Translations under genes and position numbers: made by a program
Notes under the pieces: generated by a model
What the model saw: only the letters and a program-made list of their open reading frames with translations
Database searches by the model: none
Told to the model about the DNA's origin: nothing
NCBI GenBank assembly: GCA_029959085.1
Contig: JARWIR010000023.1
Span: 7,143,860-7,207,859, forward strand
Length of the DNA: 64,000 nt
Direction of reading: 5' to 3'
Source: Nemophila menziesii
Taxonomy: Eukaryota > Streptophyta > Magnoliopsida > Boraginales > Hydrophyllaceae
In this document: positions 49,122-59,815 of the stretch, one piece after another
Position numbering within the stretch: the stretch's first letter is position 1
How the letters are laid out: every line of letters begins with the position of its first letter

Positions 49122-50759
49122 ATGGGTAGAAATTACGATTATATCAATATTTAAGTAGCGAAATCATGTAATTATGATCCTAAAGCCAATCTAGTTCGAT
49201 AAAAAAACATAATATTATTTGGTATGTTTTTAGAACTGTATAATAATTGGATAAATAAGCCAACTTCAAAAGCTTGAAACCTCCACGCTTTGCAGTTCTT
49301 GAAAAAGTTGGAGACTTGGAGACTTGGATACTATTTGCGTTATGTGGCTTTTTGTTTCAAGAGTAAAGTGAAAAAGTTGTTGACTTTGAATAAAAACATT
49401 ATACATATAATAACTTTAGAAAAAATAAAAAGTCATCAACGTATAATGGAAATTGATTATCCTAATAATCTGGTTCATTATCCAATTGTAAAGCTTTTAC
49501 ATTATACATATGATTTGGACTAGCCCAACGGGCAGTGATACATTTTACATTATTGGAGGTATGTGGTTCGCTCCACAAACCTGCCAATTTCTAATCGAGC
49601 GTGAAATAAACTCCTTCTACCTTTACAGCCCGATCATCCTTTGACAAGGATTTGATACAATCGGTATAATTTTATGACATCATAGAGCTCAAACTATTTT
49701 TCTGGAGTTGATAGTTGACTCGTCCCTAGGAGCATATATACTAAGCTATGTTGAATATCCTTTCGGTTAGCATTATGACACACTAGTTTTCTAGTATCTA
49801 AACAAAACAAACACATAGACAACTATAGTGATGATCTCAGGTCAAAGAATTACACATAAAAAATTCTTAGTAGATATTAACCCACTTGACTGTTCAAGGG
49901 AATGAACTATTAGGAATCTCTAATTTTATACGGTTCGATGATCACATCTCTAGGTGCATTATCTATGCACCTAACTCGGTAAAGGAGAAATACAAATATT
50001 ATCCAATAAATACTCGTTAACTACATATTAATCTTACCATATCATCGAGGTCCAAGCTCTATGATCCTACGACAAAGAACAAGTTTAGATTAAATCCTAT
50101 GAGATAGAATCTCATTATTATAACACCTTATGATTTATATTTCATAACTTAATCAAATATATGCCTTCTTATTATGTAGATAAATTCCTTAATAATAAAA
50201 GCGTGTCAATGACTCAAGAAAACAATTCCTTTGATCAATATTGTAGCGATAACTATTATCGTGCACAATAAACACTAATGTACAATTCATTACAAGACAA
50301 TGGAATCTAAGGGATAATTCAAACAATTATTATTACCAGATAAGGCTAAATTACAACATGAAGCTAAATTACAACCTGGATAAAATTTCTTTAATTTTGA
50401 ATGTATTTTTTTGTGTATAGTTAAGATAGAAAATATTAGTTAGAAAATAACAAGTCTAACATGTGAGGTCATGAAATGTACTATTTTCCACTCTTTACAA
50501 AGCTATGAAATTGTTTGTTTGTATCACATAGTAGAAAGTGGAAAAGAAACATATCTATTTATTTATTAAAAAATATATAGATATACTAACAATTATTTTC
50601 TTAGCAATTGACTGAACAACTTGAGAGAAGTAAGATCTTAAAAGTTTTGTGCAAATGCTAGTATCGGATATGATCACTTATAAAGAATAAAATGGATAAT
50701 TAGAAACAAAACTCGCAAACAATATCAAACAAATTTTAACTCTTAAATGCTTTTATTAA

Positions 50760-51170
50760 ATAAAGATAAGTTACTTAAACACCCAGAATTAAGAAACATT
50801 AGATAGCAAACTAAAAAATTTTACAAAAAAAATTCCTTAAACAAATTACAAACTTCCCAAATTTTTTCATCAATAGAGGTGACTAATGTCATAGTCTATA
50901 TTTCCTCAACCATTCTCATGACCACCAGCGGCGGAAGATGTACTTGCACCAAGACTTGACATATTTAAATAGTTCTTCTACTCAATTTTATTAAATCCGT
51001 TTCTACCCCCTACTCCTCCTTCAAGCTCTCTTTATTCGTTTTTCCTCCTCTGTTGCTCAAAGTTACTAGTGTAGCACGTGAAACAACAAATGTTGAAACA
51101 AGGTGCATGATACCTGCATTCAAATAATATTCGCAAATTCAGTGACTAAAATTTTTTTCTTGTGGATAAT
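50760..51170 (-). pseudogene. Last-exon-like fragment, unit 4
   Basis: Diverged counterpart of the other last-exon-like frames with several stops. The matching leader-like region, TC-rich on the minus strand, lies near 53800-53960. Confidence 0.3.
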
Positions 51171-52056
51171 TAGGAAAATTTGTTGAAAATTGGTGAACCG
51201 TTGTAGGAATACATTAGTTTATGAATACGAGAATTTACGAAATAATGTCAAAGGGATATCCACTGAACTTTCATAAAATAAAACATAAAACTTCTATTGT
51301 GAAATACTAAACAAAATGTAAATGGTAACGAAGGTGTATATGGCAATGTGATTTAATATAAATATATCTCCGTTGAAAGAATCACCTAAGATTGATCTAG
51401 TGTAATCATTCATGTCTTAAACATTTCGCTTAATCATATCATATATAATCATGAACATTTAGGTAAATTAACTACCTACATCCACTAGTAATCCAATAAA
51501 TTCACATCTAAATTAAATGTAAGTTACTTGATTAGGAATTAACTATTTATAATTTTCTTGATATAAGAAGAAACAAGTAACTAACTTTGAACAAATATGG
51601 ATATCGAACAATTAAATAGACATTCATTACATAAACGGTTTATAAAAAGAAAAAGATTTTAACTTTTCTAATTTTAAAACAACATTACTTCCAAAAAATA
51701 CATATTTGCCTAATACTTTCAAAGATTATTTTACAAAAAAGATATAAAGGTCCCTTTAATTAGATTCTGTATAAGATTCCACAAAGTAAAAATACAAATT
51801 TACATGGCCAATTAATTATATATCCTAAACTTGAAGACATATAAAAATGTGACTTAAAAATGTTACCGAGATTATTGCATAGGATGTTAATCTTTGTTGA
51901 AATGACATGGTCAACAATCTTTCTCAATAAATTTAATATTAATTATATATTGAATTTTGATTACTATTTATTGCAATTATTAAAAAGCTAATGAAACTTT
52001 AATTAATTAGAAAACAATCAATGAAAAAAAAGTCAACAATTCATAATTATGTATAG

Positions 52057-52584
52057 ATAAATAATTTTTAAATATAATATCTATATTTCTTTATCCTATC
52101 TAGAATAAGATTATAAATCAAATTGTATTTTTTCTTAATTAAAATTAATTAATTTTTCTAAATAAATAGATAAAATCTATATACTTATATAAAAAACTTA
52201 TCAAAATAGATTACCTTTGGAAATTAAAAAAAAAATAATTGTATAAAAAGATCATATCAAAATAGATTCCTTTACTAAAATGGTAAGAACTAATTTCTTT
52301 GGTTTTTATTTTGTTTTATTTTTTTAGTCTATCCATCAAAGATCTAATGATCAATAATGATGTGGATTTAGTCCCATCAAATATTTGCCGTTATCAGTTT
52401 TAAAATTATTATAATAAATGCAGATCTCTTCTTTGCTAGGGAAAATCATGACATTTATCAGAGTTTAATTTGGATTTAAAATATCCACTATAGTTTTATA
52501 CAAAAGAATATGTATTTTTTTTTACTGAAAAATAATGTTATGTGGATTGGGTACATATATGTGTACATAATATACAGATCCACT
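52057..52584. repeat. Direct duplication, left copy (unit 4)
   Basis: 528 bp from ATAAATAATTTTTAAATATA to CAGATCCACT, repeated at 53093-53617 with minor differences. The other units have a single copy of this block, so it was duplicated when the intervening 508 bp was acquired. Confidence 0.9.
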
Positions 52585-53092
52585 TCTCCCAACAATCCAA
52601 GAACCCTAATTAAGGTAAAAGAATTATCGATTCTGGTAAACAATTAGATCCTCTTTGGTTGGTTAACAGCATATTGGGTACTTCGACTTAATCTCCAGCG
52701 ACACCTTCATCTCCACCTTCATCTCTCGTTTGGGACTTACCTGACTTACGTGATGTCCCTTATGGTGAGCTCCCATCTCACATCGACCTTCAACGAACCC
52801 TCGTATGCGCCGTCGATACATGTAAGCAAAAACTATCCCTTTTATCTTTCTAGGTATTTTTATTTTTACTTTTTTTTTTAATTTTTCTTTCTTGCTAATT
52901 TCTGTACTCAAACCTGATTTATTTATGTATTTTTTTGGTATTAACTTATACAATAGGATAATTACACAAGTAACCTAACACAGATGTTATGAGATATTTT
53001 GATGATTTTTTAATTTTTTTTGGTTTAGAAATTGAAGACAGAGACAATACAATATTCTGGGGCATATGCTTCATTGGGAGTTGATAATAGCT
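52585..53092 (+). pseudogene. Captured host gene fragment (exon-intron-exon)
   Basis: 508 bp unlike any other array unit. A first coding-like stretch (about 52691-52811) has SPATPSSPPSSLVWDLPDLR, then DVPYGELPSHIDLQRTLVCA, followed by a good splice donor GTAAGC (52812). After about 215 bp of T-rich intron-like DNA a second stretch (about 53031-53092) reads KLKTETIQYSGAYASLGVDN. Base composition is clearly richer in C than the surroundings. The splice phases as read do not join cleanly, and no start or stop belongs to it, so it is a fragment. I could not name the parent gene. Confidence 0.55.
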
Positions 53093-53617
53093 ATAAATAA
53101 TTTTTAAATATAATATCTATATTTCTTTATCCTGTCTAGAATAAGATTATAAATCAAATTGTATTTCTTATTAAATAAAATTAATTAATTTTTCTAAATA
53201 AATAGATAAAATCTATATACTTATATAAAAAACTTATCAAAATAGATTACCTTTGGAAATTAAAAAAAATGATTGTATAAAAAGATCATATCAAAATAGA
53301 TACCTTTACTAGAATGGTAACAACTAATTTCTTTGGTTTTTATTTTGTTTTATTTTTTTACTCTATCCATCAAAGATCTAATGATCAATAATGATGTGGA
53401 TTTAGTCCCATCAAATATTTGTCGTTATCAGTTTTAAAACTATTATAATAGATGCAGATCTCTTCTTTGCTAGGGAAACTCATGACATTTATCAGAGTTT
53501 AATTTGGATTTAAAATATCCACTATAGTTATATACAAAAGAATATGTATTTTTTTTTACAGAAAAATAATGTTATGTGGATTGGGTACATATATGTTACA
53601 TAATATACAGATCCACT
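53093..53617. repeat. Direct duplication, right copy (unit 4)
   Basis: Second copy of 52057-52584. Its right end continues normally into the unit sequence (GCATTCACTTACATATC), whereas the left copy ends at the filler. Confidence 0.9.
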
Positions 53618-54033
53618 GCATTCACTTACATATCTATACCCATATAGATCCATACCCCCTAAATACACCGAAGAACGGTAAAAAATAAAAGATTTGATGA
53701 CTTCTTACCATAAAAATAAATTTCTTGAACCTGTAAACTTTGAACTCCATCATACATGACTTTTTTTAATATAATATAGTATAGATTGTGCTTCATAAAA
53801 TATGAACACAATAAAGAGAGATAATAGAAAGATAGAGAAGAGAAAAGAAGTAATAGAGAAGAATAAACAGATGGAGGAAACAAAAAAGAAAGAGAATAGG
53901 AACACATGTGTATATGTACTTAGAGAGAAAAAAGAATCTGTGAAACTAAATAAAACAAAATAAAATGAGAATGTGATTATATTAATAAAGGTATGATTTC
54001 CATCCAATATTGGATAGGATCGTTGGATATAAT

Positions 54034-54039
<6 letters not shown>

Positions 54040-54096
<57 letters not shown>
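54040..54096. repeat. (TA)n microsatellite
   Basis: About 28 TA dinucleotides in a row. The other units have normal sequence here, so it is an expansion specific to unit 4. Confidence 0.95.
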
Positions 54097-54098
<2 letters not shown>

Positions 54099-54262
54099 TT
54101 TATGGATTTCTATAAAATGGGTCATGTGTCATAATATAATATTGGTCCTTTTAATATTGGATTGAAGAATTTTCCTATTAAAAGGAGGTTTAGTTGGTAT
54201 TGTTCACAATCTAATTAAAAAAACAATTAGATCCTTTTAATATAACACCACAAGACTATATG

Positions 54263-54730
54263 CACTACTGGATTCGCGTGATTTCGCGACGACACGCGTC
54301 GTCGCGAATCCGTGATAAATCGTCGCTAATTTCGTTTAGCGACGAAATGTCGTCGCTAAACTGTCGTCTCTATCCTGGCGTCGCTAATTTGAGATTAGCG
54401 ACGAATAATTGTGATTTCGTGATTAGTTCCTTAGGAATTTACCCACAAGGATTGGCATCGCGGATTTAACAAATTAGCTACGACATATTAGCGACGACAT
54501 GTCGTCGCTAATTGATTAATTAGTTTTTAATTAATTTTTTATCGATTTCAATTTTCTTTTTTTTTTAATTAAATAGCGACAAAGTTTAGCGACGGAGAAG
54601 TCGTCGCTAATAATAATTATTATTTTTTATTTTTTTTTACATTTTATCGAAAATCAATATTTATTTATTTTATTTAATATTTTAGCGACGCCAAGGGTCG
54701 TCGCTATTCGTTTTTTTTTTTTTTTTTTTT
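54263..54730. repeat. CACTA 3' terminal and subterminal repeats
   Basis: The outer 49 bp fold back: GGATTCGCG (54270-54278) pairs with CGCGAATCC (54303-54311), and GCGACGACACGCGTCGTCGC is itself a palindrome. Further copies of TAGCGACGA and TCGTCGCTA in both orientations run to about 54710. In En/Spm-type elements such subterminal repeats bind the TNPA protein during transposition; that role here is by analogy. Confidence 0.88.
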
Positions 54731-54965
54731 TTACTTTTTTATTTTTCTTTATTATTTAAATTTTAGTTTTTATTATTATTTTGATTTTAAATATAATGCA
54801 AAATTATAAATAAATAAAAATCCAAAAATACATATAAAATACGATAATTCGATTCAAATACTAAACTTGAAATAAAGTCAACGTCAAACGAGTCTAGTCA
54901 AAGTCAAACATTCCGAAATAAATAAAGTCTTAAACACACAAACCAACCAAATTAAAAAAAATAAC

Positions 54966-56600
54966 TTAATCATCATTCAAATTGGGATCTTCTCCATCTC
55001 CTCTTCTCTCCTCATCTTCTCTCTCTTCATCTCGTCTAGTGGGCCCGGGTTTGCTGATCGGCTGCATTCCATTAGCGATTCTTATCCCGTTTAATGCCTC
55101 GAAAAGAGTCTCTGCCATGCTCGGGGGTTGACTCGGCCGACTAGAAGAACCTGTGGGCCCGGGTGATGCGGAGGATGGATCCGGTATCGGTGGAAGATTT
55201 TGAGCCGCGCGAAGCTCGTTCATCCCATCCAGAACCGCCTTAAGCAGCTCATCGTTCTCCCTGTCCGGCTGTGTAGGAGTCCTGGCTCGTTTCCGGACCG
55301 GACCAATGGTAGGCACCCAGTGTTTAGTCTTGGGTGGGTGTAGGACCTCCATGATCGTCTCGAGCATGGCATCCATCTGCTCCTGGATGCTAACTTCAGT
55401 ACCCTCCGTTCCGGCCTGCACAACCTTCTTCTTCATCTTCTCCCGAAGAACACCCTGCAATTAGATTTCAATTTAAAAATAAATTAGATTAAGTAAAAAA
55501 AAATTTAAATTAAAAAAAAATTAAATCAATTTTTTTTTTAAAAAGACTTACACTAGCTCTCTCCAAACGCTGGTCACGCCAGCTATCCGTAGCCGCATCA
55601 TATGAAAGGTGGTCGAAATAGCCGCATAAAGGAGGAAGATCCATCTCCTCCTGGGTCTCGTCATCTGTAAATGTTAACGGCTCTTTCGTCACCGTCTTCA
55701 GCTTCCCCTGGACAGTATACAATAACAAATTTTAATAAGTTAACAATTAAATTAAATACTAAATTATATTTTAATTTTTAAAACTTATACCTCAATAATC
55801 ACCTCCCGGGTCTGTGACCAGTTCCTTGACCCCGCCTTGCTCGGAACTGACTGCTGCTCTCGATTCTTCTTGTTTATATCAGCCTGACTCTGTTACAAAT
55901 AAAAAAGAAGTAGTTATAAAATTAATTAAAAAAAATGTATAAAATAATTAATAAATTATTTTTTTCTACCTGTTTCGCCAAGTCATCAAACATCTTCTTC
56001 GTCTCCTCCCAAATCACCGGGTCAGCATCTGGTGGATTTTCACCCGTGTAGTAGTAGTCGTTCTTCAAATCCGACTTGTATCGCCTGTAGGCTCCGGATG
56101 TCATCGCAGTCAATCTCCTAGTGATCTCTTCCCAATCGCTTCGCCTCCTCCACTCCTCTAAATCAAAAAATTGATGAAGTCGCTGCAAAACTACCCCTTT
56201 GTTATGGTCGGGTACCTCTTTCCATTCTTTGTAGCAAGGGGGAATAGCTTCTCGAACAGCATTACCAGCCACCTGACCCACGTGTTTGCTATATGGGCCG
56301 ACGAAGTTCCAGGTGCCGTCTATGACAGAAAAGTCAACTGGAATGGGCCAGCCGACTCTCTTCAGGGTCTCCTGAGCTGTCCGGATAGAGGTGGCAGCTT
56401 TCGGTCTCCTTTTTTTACGTTCACCTGTTTTAGTAAAAAATATTTAGACACTACATATTTTTTTAAGTGATAAATAAACATTAATTGAATTTTTTATTAC
56501 CCGATGGTTGGTTACAATCAGCATTCGAACGTGGTGGACCCCTCGGGGGATCGTTACCCCTCCCATCTCCATCGTGACTCCTACCCATGACAGCAGCCAT
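54966..56600 (-). CDS. TNPA / Transposase_24-like DNA-binding protein of the CACTA element
   Basis: The smaller CACTA protein, expected by analogy with En/Spm to bind subterminal repeats and assist excision. I derive five exons: 56600-56501, 56424-55970, 55889-55791, 55707-55552 and 55454-54966, all with GT-AG junctions and compatible phases, giving 432 residues. ATG 56600 directly follows a splice acceptor (AG at 56602-56601), so the 5' UTR contains an intron. Residues about 50-165 hold the Transposase_24 (Ptta/En/Spm plant transposase) type region: GWPIP, WNFVGPYSK, AIPPCYKEWKEVPD, DLEEWRRRSDWEEITRR, YRRYKSDLKNDYY. The C-terminal exon is proline- and charge-rich with a basic patch VRKRART and ends in an acidic DPNLNDD tail. 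No stops or frameshifts are seen. Confidence 0.85.
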
Positions 56601-57614
56601 CTATAAAATTTCATAAAATTACATTTAAGTCCTAAATTTTTTTAAAATTTGCAAATAAGTCCAATTTTTTTTAAAATTTGCATTTAAGTCCAAATTTTTT
56701 AAAATTTGCAAATAATTCCAAATTTTTTAAAATTTGCAAATAAGTCCTATTTTTTTAAAAATTGCATTTTAGTCCCATTTTCTTTTAAAATTTGCAATCA
56801 AGTCCTATTTTTTTAAAATTTCAAATAAGTCCTATTTTTTTTAAAAATTGCATTTTAGTCACATTTTCTTTTAAAATTTGCAATCAAGTCCTATTTTTGT
56901 AAAATTTGCAAATAAGTCCTATTTTTTTTTAAAAATTGCATTTTAGTCCCATTTTCTTTTAAAATTTGCAATCAAGTCCTATTTTTGTAAAATTTGCAAA
57001 TAAGTCCCTTTTCTTTTAAAATTTGCAATCGAGTCCTAAAAAATGATTTTATTCCAAATTTTTTATAAAATATGCTATTTAGTCCTAATTTTTTAAAAAT
57101 TGCATTTTAGTCCTTAAAAGGTATAAAATTGCATTTTAGTCCAAAAAAAGTATAAAACTGCATTTTAGTCCTTAAACATACAAATCAAACATATTGCAAA
57201 TAGGTCCCTATATCTTAAAACACAATCAAAGATCAATAACACTCTAATTATTACATTAAAATTACAAAAATCATACCAAAACCCTAATTTTTACCAAATA
57301 CCAATTAAATGTTGTTATTTAACACCAAAAAATTACCAAACAACCCATAAACATACACATAATTCTCGGAATTACTCAAATCACACAAACATTCATAGAT
57401 TTTTACAAACAAAAAAAAATTAAAAATAAAAAAAATGCAAGTTTGATCCGGAAATTGGAACCTGATACGTAGAAATGGTGTAGATTTCGTCCATGAATCC
57501 ATGCCAAGAAGAAGGAATCATACAAAATAAACACAAGAAAAAATATTAGAAATTGAAAATGAAAAAATTAAAAAAGTAGTGATTAAAATGTGTTATTGGA
57601 TTGGAATCATTACC
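56601..57614 (-). repeat. 5' UTR intron of the TNPA-like gene with AT-rich tandem repeats
   Basis: A donor GTAATG (57613-57608) and an acceptor ending at 56601 define an intron of about 1 kb. From about 56615 to 57190 it is made of degenerate copies of an AAATTTGCAAATAAGTCC-like word alternating with AAAATTGCATTTTAGTCC. Additional small untranslated exons within it cannot be excluded. No ORF of note. Confidence 0.6.
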
Positions 57615-57699
57615 TTGATGTCGGATTTGGTGTTGTTATTGCTCGGAGCTGCTTGGCTATGGCGGAAATGGAGGTTTTGTGTGAGTTTTTGAGTGTGTG

Positions 57700-58020
57700 T
57701 TATGGCAGAAATGAGCTCGGTTAGGGCTTTATAGAATAAAAGATTAGCGACGACACGCAGGTCGTCGCGAATCCTGAAGTTTCGTCGCGAAACGGGGACA
57801 CGTGTCGCCCCACGTACACACGCCCCTTGCGTGCCTTGGTTTAGCGACGACAACCCGTCGCGAATTTTTGGTTTGTCGTCGCTAATTTTCGTGGGCGGGA
57901 AAGTTGACCGCCCACGAAGACCAATCAAATTTTTTATTATTGTTTAGCGACGACTATCCCTTTGAATGTCGTTGCGAATAATTAGCAACGACATTCAAAG
58001 GTTGAATGTCGTCGCTATTT
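57700..58020 (-). promoter_or_regulatory. TNPA-like gene promoter with internal subterminal repeats
   Basis: The minus strand has TATAAA (57733-57728), followed about 30 bp later by a C/A-rich leader and a splice donor at 57613. Immediately upstream, 57744-58013 holds copies of the subterminal motif in both orientations. The copy at 57747-57774 matches 54286-54311 of the element's end except for a 2-bp insertion. Binding of the TNPA-like product to its own promoter is therefore plausible, as known for Spm, but is inferred. Confidence 0.7.
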
Positions 58021-58120
58021 TTTTTTTTTTTTTTTAAAAAAAAATTTTTGGGGGTTTAAGATGCTTACCCTTTCTTGTATTTTTTTTTGTGTTTTTTTAG
58101 GTTCCTTTTCACATTTTTAA

Positions 58121-58600
58121 TTGGGTGTTCGGGTGTTTAGTCAAGTGTTTATGGTCAAACTTGGGTATTCGGGTGTTTAGTCAAGTGTTTATGGTCAAAC
58201 TTGGGTATTCGGGGTGTTTAGTCAAGTGTTTGTGGTCAAACTTGGGTGTTCGGGTGTTTAGTCAAGTGTTTGTGGTCAAACTTGAGTGTTCGGGTGTTTA
58301 GTCAAGTGTTTGTGGTCAAACTTGAGTGTTCGGGTGTTTAGTCAAGTGTTTATGGTCAAACTTGAGTGTTCGGGTGTTTAGTCAAGTGTTTGTGGTCAAA
58401 CTTGGGTGTTCGGGTGTTTAGTCAAGTGTTTGTGGTCAAACTTGGGTGTTCGGGTGTTTAGTCAAGTGTTTGTGGTCAAACTTGAGTGTTCGGGTGTTTA
58501 GTCAAGTGTTTGTGGTCAAACTTGAGTGTTCGGGTGTTTAGTCAAGTGTTTGTGGTCAAACTTGGGTGTTCGGGTGTTTAGTCAAGTGTTTATGGTCAAA
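58121..58600. repeat. 40-bp minisatellite, 12 copies
   Basis: The unit TTCGGGTGTTTAGTCAAGTG plus TTTATGGTCAAACTTGGGTA repeats 12 times with very few changes. Each unit is two diverged 20-bp monomers, linking it to the adjacent 20-bp array. Each monomer holds a GGTCAA or AGTCAA core. Confidence 0.95.
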
Positions 58601-59771
58601 GTTGAGTGTTTAGAGTCAAAGTTGAGTGTTTGTGGTCAAAGTTAAGTGTTTATGGTCAAAGTTGAGTGTTTAGAGTCAAAGTTGAGTGTTTGTGGTCAAA
58701 GTTAAGTGTTTATGGTCAAAGTTGAGTGTTTAGAGTCAAAGTTGAGTGTTTGTGGTCAAAGTTAAGTGTTTATGGTCAAAGTTGAGTGTTTAGAGTCAAA
58801 GTTGAGTGTTCATGGTCAAAGTTGAGTGTTCATGGTCAAAGTTGAGTGTTTAGAGTCAAAGTTGAGTGTTTGTGGTCAAAGTTAAGTGTTTATGGTCAAA
58901 GTTGAGTGTTTAGAGTCAAAGTTGAGTGTTTATGGTCAAAGTTAAGTGTTTGTGGTCAAAGTTGAGTGTTTAGAGTCAAAGTTGAGTGTTCATGGTCAAA
59001 GTTGAGTGTTCATGGTCAAAGTTGAGTGTTTAGAGTCAAAGTTGTGTGTTTGTGGTCAAAGTTAAGTGTTTATGGTCAAAGTTGAGTGTTTAGAGTCAAA
59101 GTTGAGTGTTCATGGTCAAAGTTGAGTGTTCATGGTCAAAGTTGAGTGTTTAGAGTCAAAGTTGAGTGTTTGTGGTCAAAGTTAAGTGTTTATGGTCAAA
59201 GTTGAGTGTTTAGAGTCAAAGTTGAGTGTTCATGGTCAAAGTTAAGTGTTTGTGGTCAAAGTTGAGTGTTTAGAGTCAAAGTTGAGTGTTCATGGTCAAA
59301 GTTGAGTGTTCATGGTCAAAGTTGAGTGTTTAGAGTCAAAGTTGAGTGTTTGTGGTCAAAGTTAAGTGTTTATGGTCAAAGTTGAGTGTTTAGAGTCAAA
59401 GTTGAGTGTTCATGGTCAAAGTTAAGTGTTTATGGTCAAAGTTGAGTGTTTAGATTCAAAGTTGAGTGTTTGTGGTCAAAGTTAAGTGTTTATGGTCAAA
59501 GTTGAGTGTTTAGAGTCAAAGTTGAGTGTTCATGGTCAAAGTTGAGTGTTCATGGTCAAAGTTGAGTGTTTAGAGTCAAAGTTGAGTGTTCATGGTCAAA
59601 GTTGAGTGTTCATGGTCAAAGTTGAGTGTTTAGAGTCAAAGTTGAGTGTTTGTGGTCAAAGTTAAGTGTTTGTGGTCAAAGTTGAGTGTTTAGAGTCAAA
59701 GTTGAGTGTTCATGGTCAAAGTTGAGTGTTTAGAGTCAAAGTTAAGTGTTTAGAGTCAAAGTTAAGTGTTA
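58601..59771. repeat. 20-bp minisatellite, about 58 copies
   Basis: The monomer GTTGAGTGTTTAGAGTCAAA and variants (GTTTGTGGTCAAAGTTAAGT phase) are often ordered in 60-bp triplets. The array ends only about 45 bp from the TNP2 stop codon (59818-59816). Nearly every monomer contains TTTGACC or TTTGACT on the minus strand, the core of a WRKY W-box (TTGAC followed by C or T). Confidence 0.95.
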
Positions 59772-59815
59772 AAAAACCATCAAAATGTGTTAATACAAAT
59801 AAACCAAAATAAAAC

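Larger units (their letters stand above)
44753..54262. repeat. Tandem array unit 4 (cut by a CACTA element)
   Basis: The most diverged copy. It begins like unit 3 (CAAAGTCATTACATTGTC) and keeps all main landmarks, but loses about 300 bp near 50360-50390. It carries an internal 525-bp duplication separated by a captured gene fragment (52057-53617) and contains a TA microsatellite at 54040-54096. It ends at 54262 in ACCACAAGACTATATG, where the CACTA transposon is inserted; the rest of the unit is presumably beyond it. Confidence 0.88.

Noticed and set aside
21172..54262. Tandem integrated pararetrovirus genomes (7-10 kb units with a tRNA-iMet site)
   Set aside because: No movement, coat, protease or reverse transcriptase motifs are recognisable in any unit, and an LTR-like CA end adjoins the primer site; a non-coding LTR element fits better.
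57593..57928. 111-codon minus-strand ORF over the TNPA-like promoter
   Set aside because: It spans the subterminal repeats and TATA box and is interrupted by a good splice donor; better read as promoter and leader.
58121..59771. Regular short repeats resembling a CRISPR array
   Set aside because: Units are contiguous 20/40-bp monomers without unique spacers, in a plant transposon; it is a minisatellite.
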